Assembly: GCA_902599605.1 (NCBI GenBank)
Contig: CACKFV010000003.1
Coordinates: 1-64,000 of the forward strand
From: an uncultured Pelagibacteraceae bacterium
GTDB lineage: Bacteria; Pseudomonadota; Alphaproteobacteria; Pelagibacterales; Pelagibacteraceae
Direction: 5' to 3'
DNA length: 64,000 bases
Shown: positions 57,482 through 64,000 of the stretch, piece after piece
How positions within the stretch are numbered: position 1 is the stretch's first letter
How the letters are laid out: each line of letters begins with the position of its first letter
The notes under the pieces: generated by a model
Told to the model about the DNA's origin: nothing
What the model saw: the letters and a program-made list of their open reading frames with translations, nothing else
Database searches by the model: none
Translations under genes and position numbers: made by a program

Positions 57482-59731
57482 TTAGTATAGTGGATAATTA
57501 GCGAAAAAATCTTTCATTTTGATAGGCTTTTGCTCTAGCACATATCGATAAACGTTATAATTTTCTAAAACTCTTTGAACATAGTTTCTTGTTTCTTTAA
57601 ATTTTATAAGTTCAATCCAATCAACATAATCCACTTGATCCTTTTGAGGATTTTTGTTTATTTTTTTCCAATATCTTACTCTTTTAGGGCCCGCATTATA
57701 AGCAGCAATAGCAAAAGGATAGGCACCATCATATTCTAAAATTAATCCTGCTAAATAATGAGACCCTAAATTAATATTGTATTCAGGATCTGAAGTTAAT
57801 CTTGATTTTGAATATGGTAGCTTAGCTTGTTTTGCAACAATCTTAGCTGTGTAAGTCATAAGTTGCATCATACCTCTCGCACCAGCGTAACTATTTGCTT
57901 TACTATCAAATTCACTCTCTTGTCTTATAACTGCAAGTATCAATGCAGGGTTAGGAATTTTTCTTCCCCCAACCATAGTTGGTGTGCTGATAACAGGATA
58001 GTTATATTGATTATGAAATCTTTTTTCATAAGATGCCAATTTAGATATTTGAATTGCAAAATCATATCTTGAAATTTCAGTAGCAAGTTCTGCAGCTAGA
58101 ACTTCACTTCCTTGATCTATATTATCAAGAGCTAAATGACGTAAAATATGTTTTGTATATTTATCTCTTTCAATCTCGTGGAGCAAATAAACGAGTTTAT
58201 ATAATTTCTTGTCCTTAAATTCTTTTTTATATTTATCGTTTGCTTTCATAGTTTCATTTAAAGAAAATGTTTCGTCTGGTTTAATTTTCATATGTGCAAG
58301 TTGCCCATAATATGTAGTCGGAAATTTAGAAGCTTCACTGTAATATTTATCAGCTGTTACGGGGTCACCCAGTTTTTCATACGTTCTTCCTAACCAAAAT
58401 GCTCCTCTAGATAAACTTATTGGATAACCAACATTTTGATAAAAAGATTTAAAGTGTTCTCTTGCTAAAATTGGATCATTTAAGAAACTTAAAGCGATCC
58501 ATCCACTAAACCATTCTGCCTCAGCGTATTCCGGAGTTCCTTGTTCTAATGAGTGGTTATTGACAATTTTGTATGCTGTTTGATATTTCTTTTTATAAAT
58601 TAACGATCTTCCAATAATTGACCTTTCCACCCACCATTTGTCTGGTCTTACCATATAACTCTTAGAATTCTTAATATTTAACAAAATTTCTAATGAGCTA
58701 TCTACTCGACCTCTTTTTCTTCTCCATTTTAATCTGTCATAGTTAAGACCTGGGTCATTTCTGAAACTTTCAGGCACTTTTGAAATTGCATTGTCTACAC
58801 CATATGATTTACTCATTAGCAATTGTCTCGCAGTATAAAGAAGCTGATAATCTTTCGGTAAATATCTTAACATTCTTTTTAAATCCCAATATTTATTTTC
58901 CCAAGCTAGGTAATCAGCCCTTCTAATATGGTCTTCTGATGATAAATATTTTTTTATTCGTTTGTATGTAGGTCTAAGTTCTGCTTTAGATAAATCGGCA
59001 GTAATCCATCCTTTTTTTATCAACTTTATACCGTCTACATTTTGCCCATCTTGTAATAAGCTTTCCCCCAAAACTATCTCTCCGTATCCACTTAATGGTT
59101 TTTTATCCTCGAATAAATCTATTATTTTTTTGTGACCAATTTTTTTAACTGATAATTTCTTTTCAGATAGATATTCAATTCTACCACGACGAGGATAAGA
59201 CTCATTTCTTTTTAAAAATGAACTATAGTCAGAATAATTTGCATTATTATTTCTTTCTAATAGGTGTCTCCACATTGTGAAATCATAAATTGACTTATCT
59301 TTTGCACGAGAAGCAATTTTGATTGCACTTTGCCACTTTTTTCTTTTAATTAAATCTAAAGATTGTTGAGCTATTTTTACGTCTTTTTTACTATAGTATT
59401 TTGATTTTTTAATTTTCTCCTTTTTTGGCTCTGTCTTTTTAACAATTATTGTTGGTTTCTTTTTAGGTAGTAAAATCCCTATATTTTGAAAATCCTTGTC
59501 GGTTTCTGCTATTTCAACCTTTTCTTTTTTTTCTTCTTGAATTTCTTTCTCTTTTTTAACTGTAGGTTTTATTGGAGGTATAATATTTTTTTTTGATATA
59601 ATCTTTTTTTTAACCTCATCAGATAATGTTGGTTTTTTTGGTGGAATAATTAACTCACTTGAAAATGAATATGAGCCTAAAATTAACAGAAAGATTAAAA
59701 TAAATTTGATAAATATTTTAAAAAAGATCAT
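57482..59731 (-). CDS. lytic murein transglycosylase (Slt70-like)
   Basis: Cleaves peptidoglycan glycan strands to anhydromuropeptides in the periplasm. The 749 residues begin with a signal/anchor helix (FIKFILIFLLILGSYSF), then a lysine-rich linker with three copies of an (I/L)(P/L)PxKPT-like motif (residues 28-35, 50-57, 87-94), a long superhelical TPR-like middle, and the C-terminal SLT domain with catalytic E605 in VIRQESEFD, GARGMMQLM and AAYNAGPKRV. Slt70 of E. coli is about 645 residues, so the extra length is mainly the linker. Divergent from dapA by 40 bases. Confidence 0.93.
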   Translation of the reverse strand: MIFFKIFIKFILIFLLILGSYSFSSELIIPPKKPTLSDEVKKKIISKKNIIPPIKPTVKKEKEIQEEKKEKVEIAETDKDFQNIGILLPKKKPTIIVKKTEPKKEKIKKSKYYSKKDVKIAQQSLDLIKRKKWQSAIKIASRAKDKSIYDFTMWRHLLERNNNANYSDYSSFLKRNESYPRRGRIEYLSEKKLSVKKIGHKKIIDLFEDKKPLSGYGEIVLGESLLQDGQNVDGIKLIKKGWITADLSKAELRPTYKRIKKYLSSEDHIRRADYLAWENKYWDLKRMLRYLPKDYQLLYTARQLLMSKSYGVDNAISKVPESFRNDPGLNYDRLKWRRKRGRVDSSLEILLNIKNSKSYMVRPDKWWVERSIIGRSLIYKKKYQTAYKIVNNHSLEQGTPEYAEAEWFSGWIALSFLNDPILAREHFKSFYQNVGYPISLSRGAFWLGRTYEKLGDPVTADKYYSEASKFPTTYYGQLAHMKIKPDETFSLNETMKANDKYKKEFKDKKLYKLVYLLHEIERDKYTKHILRHLALDNIDQGSEVLAAELATEISRYDFAIQISKLASYEKRFHNQYNYPVISTPTMVGGRKIPNPALILAVIRQESEFDSKANSYAGARGMMQLMTYTAKIVAKQAKLPYSKSRLTSDPEYNINLGSHYLAGLILEYDGAYPFAIAAYNAGPKRVRYWKKINKNPQKDQVDYVDWIELIKFKETRNYVQRVLENYNVYRYVLEQKPIKMKDFFANYPLY

Positions 59732-59771
59732 ATTTTTGTAAATGAATCGATAATCTATGTTATAAAGTTAT

Positions 59772-60653
59772 ATGTTTAAAGGATCAAATGTTGCGTTATT
59801 AACTCCGTTTAAGAATAATAAATTAGACGAAGATTGTTATATCAAACTAATAAATTTTCATATTGAAAATGGCACAAATGGTTTAGTTCCTGCAGGAACA
59901 ACAGGTGAATCGCCCACATTGAGCCATGAAGAGCATGAAAAAGTCATTGAGCTTTGTATTAAAGAAGCAAAAGGTAAAATTCCGGTAATTGCAGGCACTG
60001 GATCAAATTCTACAACTGAAGCTGTAGCTCTAACAAAGCATGCAGAAAAGGCAGGAGCAGATGGCGTACTTGTAGTTACTCCATATTACAACAAACCAAC
60101 ACAAGAAGGTTTATATCAACATTATAAATCAATTAATGATAATACAAGCTTGCCAATTATTATTTATAATATTCCAAGTCGCTGCGTTATTGATATGTCA
60201 GTTGATACAATGGCAAGACTTTATGAACTTAAAAATATCGCAGGTGTAAAAGATGCGACAGGAGACCTAAATAGACTTGATCAAACTTTAAAAAAATTGG
60301 GACCTGATTTTATTCAGCTAACTGGTGAAGATGGTCTTGCTTTTGAATTTAATAAAAGAGGAGGGGTTGGTATAATTTCGGTTACAGCAAATATAGCACC
60401 TAAGCTATGTTCTGATTTTCAAAAATTTTCAAAATCAAATTCTGATAATGAAATTAAAGAGGCTGAAAGAATTGATGCTTTGCTTCAACCACTTCATAAA
60501 GCTCTATTTATTGAAAGCAATCCAGCACCTGCAAAATATGCAGCTAAACTTTTAGGTCTGTGCAGTGATGATGTAAGACTACCATTAGTTAAAATACAAG
60601 AATCCACTAAGGAAAAAGTAAAAGAAGCATTATTGTCTGCAAAATTATTGTAG
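59772..60653 (+). CDS. dapA: 4-hydroxy-tetrahydrodipicolinate synthase
   Basis: Condenses pyruvate and aspartate semialdehyde, committing to lysine and diaminopimelate. The 293-residue TIM barrel has [37 protein letters not shown] with Y132 and the Schiff-base K160 in AGVKDATGD. Normal length. The smpB ATG follows after one base. Confidence 0.97.
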   Translation: MFKGSNVALLTPFKNNKLDEDCYIKLINFHIENGTNGLVPAGTTGESPTLSHEEHEKVIELCIKEAKGKIPVIAGTGSNSTTEAVALTKHAEKAGADGVLVVTPYYNKPTQEGLYQHYKSINDNTSLPIIIYNIPSRCVIDMSVDTMARLYELKNIAGVKDATGDLNRLDQTLKKLGPDFIQLTGEDGLAFEFNKRGGVGIISVTANIAPKLCSDFQKFSKSNSDNEIKEAERIDALLQPLHKALFIESNPAPAKYAAKLLGLCSDDVRLPLVKIQESTKEKVKEALLSAKLL

Positions 60654-60654
60654 C

Positions 60655-61122
60655 ATGGTAAAAAAAGAACCTGGACACAAAATAATTTGTTTAAATAGAA
60701 AAGCATCCTTTAATTTTTCTTTCCAAGAAATTTTAGAGGCAGGAATTGTATTAAAAGGATCTGAGATTAAGTCTGTTAGAGCAGGAAAAGTAAATATAGC
60801 AGAATCATATGCTATTGAAAAAGATGGTGAGTTTTTTTTAGTAAATTCACACATACCAATTTATAAAGAGGCAAGTTTTACTAACCATAATCCTAGAGAA
60901 GAGAGAAAGCTATTGTTAAATAAAAGAGAGATAAAAAAATTAATTGGTAAAGTTAATAGAGATGGATTGTCACTTATACCTCTTAAAATGTATTTTAAAA
61001 AAGGGAGAGCAAAGTTGGAGATTGCCGTCGCAAAAGGTAAAAAAAGATTTGATAAACGACAAACAAAAAAAACAAGGGACTGGAATCGTGATAAAGCAAG
61101 ATATTTTAGAAGATCGTCATAA
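60655..61122 (+). CDS. smpB: SsrA-binding protein SmpB
   Basis: Carries tmRNA to stalled ribosomes. The 155 residues contain [53 protein letters not shown] and the basic tail [20 protein letters not shown]. dapA-smpB order is frequent in alphaproteobacteria. Its 3' end overlaps the likely folK start by 35 bases. tmRNA itself is not in this window. Confidence 0.97.
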   Translation: MVKKEPGHKIICLNRKASFNFSFQEILEAGIVLKGSEIKSVRAGKVNIAESYAIEKDGEFFLVNSHIPIYKEASFTNHNPREERKLLLNKREIKKLIGKVNRDGLSLIPLKMYFKKGRAKLEIAVAKGKKRFDKRQTKKTRDWNRDKARYFRRSS

Positions 61123-61639
61123 TACAATTATACTGGCACTAGGCTCAAATTTGGGAAATAGAACTGATAATATTGAAAAAACTAAGTTTCATTTATCACA
61201 TTTTTGTTATTTTCTAAAAGTCTCAAAACTTTATGAAACACCATCGTGGCCAAACCCATCGAATCCAAAATTTTTAAACCTCATTATTGAATGTAAAACA
61301 GATTTAACAATTATCGATTTGTTTGAAAAAATAAAAAAAATAGAAACATTATTGGGAAGAAAAAAAAGTATAAAAAACTCACCACGAACTTGCGATATTG
61401 ATATTATTGATTTCAACAATACTTGCAAAAGTATTATTCATAAAGGAGAAAAAATTATTACTCCACACCCAAGAATGCATCAAAGAAATTTTACTTTAAT
61501 TCCATTATATGAAATAAAAAAAAACTGGATACATCCGAAAAATAAGCAAAAAATAGATATTTTAATAAAAAAATTAAACCCCAAATCAATTAGTGATATA
61601 AAGATTTATCAAAGTAATGGTATAATTAGATATGCTTAA
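61088..61639 (+). CDS. folK: 6-hydroxymethyl-7,8-dihydropterin pyrophosphokinase
   Basis: Pyrophosphorylates the pterin in folate synthesis. The core reads [39 protein letters not shown] and [12 protein letters not shown] (the HPPK signature, with the two Asp that bind magnesium), then [17 protein letters not shown]. The start is uncertain: GTG at 61088 gives 183 residues with a short lead before the first strand, while ATG at 60944 would add 48 residues that are a frame-shadow of smpB. Overlaps rel by eight bases. Confidence 0.88.
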   Translation: MIKQDILEDRHNTIILALGSNLGNRTDNIEKTKFHLSHFCYFLKVSKLYETPSWPNPSNPKFLNLIIECKTDLTIIDLFEKIKKIETLLGRKKSIKNSPRTCDIDIIDFNNTCKSIIHKGEKIITPHPRMHQRNFTLIPLYEIKKNWIHPKNKQKIDILIKKLNPKSISDIKIYQSNGIIRYA

Positions 61640-63374
61640 ATCTGAAGAATTAATAAATAAGGTAAGGGAATATAATAAGTTTTTAAACCCGACAACTTTA
61701 ACCAAAGCTTATAATTTTGCTCTCGAGGCTCACAAGAAACAAAAAAGGGATGAAGGTGTGCCATATATTATTCACCCAATAGCTGTAGCAAATATTCTTT
61801 CAGATTTAAAACTTGATAGCGCAACTATTGCAACTGGATTATTGCACGATACGATTGAAGATACTAGAGCTACTTATAAAACAATAAAGGAAGAATTTGG
61901 TCAAGAAGTTGCTGATTTAGTGGAAGGTGTCACAAAAATCTCTGCATTTGAAAATCAAGCAGCTCAAGACTCTAAAGCTGAAAATTTTAGAAAATTAATC
62001 ATAGCAACCTCTAAAGACATAAGAGTCCTTCTTGTAAAATTAGCTGACAGACTTCATAACATGAGAACAATTAAATTTGTAAAACTTAAAGAAAAACAAA
62101 TTAGAAAAGCTAAAGAAACGATGGAAATATATGCTCCATTAGCAGACAGAATGGGCATGAATAGAATTAGAGATGAGTTGGAAGATCTTTCTTTTGAAAT
62201 TTTAAATCCTGAAGCAAGACATCTCGTTAAGAAAAGACTTGATGAAATAAAAGAAAATAATATTTCAAATTTTAATATGATTTCTGAGGAGTTTCAAAAA
62301 ATTTTAAAAACAGAAGGATTAAATGTTAAAATATTTGGTAGAGAGAAAACCCCTTTTTCTATTTGGAGAAAAATTCAAAAAAAAAGAACTTCTCTAGAGC
62401 AAATCACAGATATAATCGGATTTAGGGTAATTGTTAACGATGTATCAGATTGCTATAAGACTTTAGGTGTATTCCATAAAAAGTGGAATTGTATACCGGG
62501 AAGATTTAAAGATTATATTTCATCTCCTAAAATAAACAAATATCAGTCATTACATACAGCTATAATTGGTCCAAACAAAAGACCTATTGAAATTCAATTA
62601 AGAACAATGCAGATGCACGAATACGCTCAAAGAGGAATTGCTTCTCATTGGAAATATAAATCTTCTGAAAAATTTAATTCTTTAACTTGGAAAGAATACG
62701 ATTGGTTGAAAGATCTAGTTGAAATAATTGAGAGAAATGAAAATCCAGAGGATTTTTATGAATATACTAAACTTCAGATGTTTCAAGAAAATGTATTTTG
62801 CTTTACACCAAAGGGATCTGTGATCAAACTTCCAAAAGATGCTACCCCAATAGATTTTGCGTATGCAGTACATACGCAAGTTGGAGATACTGCTATTGGA
62901 TCAGAAATAAATGGTAAAGACAGTCATTTACAAAGTATCTTAAGAAATGGTGATGTGGTTAAGATTATAACATCAAAGAAAGAGTCACCATCTTTACATT
63001 GGTTAAGCTCAGCTAAAACAGGTAAAGCGAGAGCCGCAATTAGGAGATATTGGCAATATAGAGAAAATTCTAAACCAACTGACAAAATATATAATACTAC
63101 TCTTTGGATCTCGTTACCTGATAAACCAGGTGTTCTCGGAACAGTGACAACTATGATTGGAGAAAATCATGTAAACATTTCTAGTGTTGAAATGGTAGAA
63201 AAAACTAAAACCTCCATTAATTTTAGATTTAATCTAATTATTTCTGATCTCAAAAACTTTACAAAATTAATAAGTGAGTTAAAACAAAGAGAGTATAAAT
63301 TTAAAATTATTAGACACAAAAACAAAAAATATGCTTTCTTTAAAAAATTCTTTGGCAGTTTTAAGAAAAACTGA
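61632..63374 (+). CDS. bifunctional (p)ppGpp synthetase/hydrolase, shortened Rel/SpoT
   Basis: Makes and degrades the alarmone (p)ppGpp. The 580 residues have the HD hydrolase (H48; LLHDTIEDT with H72, D73, E76, D77), the synthetase (GREKTPFSIWRKIQ at 236-249, DIIGFRVIV, RFKDYISSPKINKYQSLHTA, IEIQLRTMQMHEYAQ), a TGS domain (about 387-448) and a C-terminal ACT domain (about 490-570, LWISLPDKPGVLGTVTTMIG). Only about 40 residues join TGS and ACT, so the helical and zinc-finger/conserved-cysteine regions seen in E. coli SpoT (702 residues) are missing. Both catalytic centres look intact. Confidence 0.93.
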   Translation: MLKSEELINKVREYNKFLNPTTLTKAYNFALEAHKKQKRDEGVPYIIHPIAVANILSDLKLDSATIATGLLHDTIEDTRATYKTIKEEFGQEVADLVEGVTKISAFENQAAQDSKAENFRKLIIATSKDIRVLLVKLADRLHNMRTIKFVKLKEKQIRKAKETMEIYAPLADRMGMNRIRDELEDLSFEILNPEARHLVKKRLDEIKENNISNFNMISEEFQKILKTEGLNVKIFGREKTPFSIWRKIQKKRTSLEQITDIIGFRVIVNDVSDCYKTLGVFHKKWNCIPGRFKDYISSPKINKYQSLHTAIIGPNKRPIEIQLRTMQMHEYAQRGIASHWKYKSSEKFNSLTWKEYDWLKDLVEIIERNENPEDFYEYTKLQMFQENVFCFTPKGSVIKLPKDATPIDFAYAVHTQVGDTAIGSEINGKDSHLQSILRNGDVVKIITSKKESPSLHWLSSAKTGKARAAIRRYWQYRENSKPTDKIYNTTLWISLPDKPGVLGTVTTMIGENHVNISSVEMVEKTKTSINFRFNLIISDLKNFTKLISELKQREYKFKIIRHKNKKYAFFKKFFGSFKKN

Positions 63375-63912
63375 CGCTCTTTTAGAAGGACACTTCGTAC
63401 TTTCATCTGGTCTACATTCACCCCAATATGTTCAATGCGCCAAGCTTTTAAGCAAACCAACTCAAGCTAAAAAATTTATAAGTTCCTTGGCAACAAAAAT
63501 TAAAAGAAATATTAAAAGTTTTGATATTATTCTATCCCCAGCAATGGGAGGTGTAATTATTGGTTATGAGATAGGAAGATTGTTAAAAAAAGAGACTATT
63601 TTTTGTGAAAGAGTAGATAAAAAATTTAAACTTAGAAGAGGTTTTAATATTAAAAAAAAAGCAAAAGTATTAATAGTAGAGGACGTAATCACTACAGGAA
63701 AATCTTCATTTGAGTGTGTAAGACTCATAAAAAAGTTTGGTGGAAAGTTTGTTGGAATTGCTTGCTTAATAGACAGGTCGAAAAATTTAAAAATGTCCAA
63801 AAAAATTATATCTCAAGTAAAATTAGATATTCCTGTTTATAAGAGAAATAAATTGCCAACTCCTTTAAAGAATATCCAAATTACAAAACCAGGAAGTAGA
63901 TATTTAAGATAA
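63331..63912 (+). CDS. pyrE: orotate phosphoribosyltransferase
   Basis: Adds PRPP to orotate to make OMP. The 193 residues contain [37 protein letters not shown] and the PRPP motif [17 protein letters not shown]. The ATG at 63331 gives a 44-base overlap with rel; a later start would remove the first conserved helix, so the overlap is probably real. The rel-pyrE-pdxJ order is common in alphaproteobacteria. One base overlaps pdxJ. Confidence 0.95.
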   Translation: MLSLKNSLAVLRKTDALLEGHFVLSSGLHSPQYVQCAKLLSKPTQAKKFISSLATKIKRNIKSFDIILSPAMGGVIIGYEIGRLLKKETIFCERVDKKFKLRRGFNIKKKAKVLIVEDVITTGKSSFECVRLIKKFGGKFVGIACLIDRSKNLKMSKKIISQVKLDIPVYKRNKLPTPLKNIQITKPGSRYLR

Positions 63913-64000
63913 TGTCTAAACTCGGTGTTAACATTGATCATGTGGCTACATTAAGAAATGCTAGAGGAGAAAATCATCCAAATATTTTAAAGTTTGCAAA
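63912..64000 (+). CDS. pdxJ: pyridoxine 5'-phosphate synthase, N-terminal fragment
   Basis: Only the first 29 codons are in the window; the frame is open at the end. They read [20 protein letters not shown], the diagnostic PdxJ start, which condenses 1-deoxyxylulose 5-phosphate with 3-amino-2-oxopropyl phosphate in vitamin B6 synthesis. The ATG overlaps the pyrE stop by one base (TAATG). Confidence 0.93.
   Translation, partial: MSKLGVNIDHVATLRNARGENHPNILKFA

Noticed and set aside
60944..61087. 48-residue extension of FolK
   Set aside because: Sequence is a frame-shadow of smpB and precedes the first conserved strand by far more than usual.

Overview
The window is strongly AT-rich, with lysine/asparagine/isoleucine-rich proteins, one-base or four-base gene overlaps almost everywhere and no gene-free stretch over 300 bases (the longest are 388-617, about 230 bases, and 16216-16365, about 150 bases). 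The gene set (heterotetrameric sarcosine oxidase, GatCAB, an alphaproteobacterial PyrB/PyrC-like pair, RlmB-tRNA-tuf-tRNA-secE order) points to a streamlined marine alphaproteobacterium of the SAR11/Pelagibacterales type. This assignment is an inference from composition and gene content; no rRNA gene is present to confirm it.

Layout. 1-2.7 kb: the 3' end of a probable membrane protein, tRNA-Leu, NAD kinase and a family-4 glycosyltransferase. 2.7-5.1 kb: RlmB with tRNA-Thr on the minus strand, then tRNA-Tyr, tRNA-Gly, tuf and tRNA-Trp on the plus strand. 5.2-16.2 kb: secE-nusG-rplKAJL-rpoBC. 16.3-32.2 kb: str, S10, spc and alpha operons fused into one near-continuous run (rpsL-rpsG-fusA-rpsJ ... 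secY-adk-rpsM-rpsK-rpoA-rplQ), with no tuf after fusA and no rpmD or rpmJ. 32.2-38.1 kb: RluC-type pseudouridine synthase, lipB, mgtE, panC, galU, ugd. 38.1-44.5 kb (minus): a RidA-family protein, topA, plsY, a dihydroorotase-like protein lacking the HxH motif, pyrB, ruvX. 44.5-50.6 kb (plus): gatCAB, an O-methyltransferase, trhO, a MATE exporter. 50.6-57.3 kb (minus): soxB-soxD-soxA-soxG followed by a solute-binding protein and a permease. 57.4-64 kb: tRNA-Ser, a lytic transglycosylase, dapA, smpB, folK, a shortened Rel/SpoT, pyrE and the start of pdxJ.

How it works together. The first half supplies most of the transcription and translation machinery. The sarcosine oxidase block would turn sarcosine into glycine and a tetrahydrofolate-bound one-carbon unit, and the adjacent importer genes plausibly bring in a related methylated amine or amino acid. 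PyrB, the PyrC-like protein and PyrE belong to pyrimidine synthesis; DapA and the transglycosylase belong to peptidoglycan building and turnover.

I found no CRISPR array, insertion sequence, prophage, or wholly novel multi-gene system. The items most worth checking are the shortened Rel/SpoT, the lipobox-like start on the permease, the ATPase-less importer beside the sarcosine oxidase genes, the palindrome upstream of soxB, and the structured leader of rpsL.
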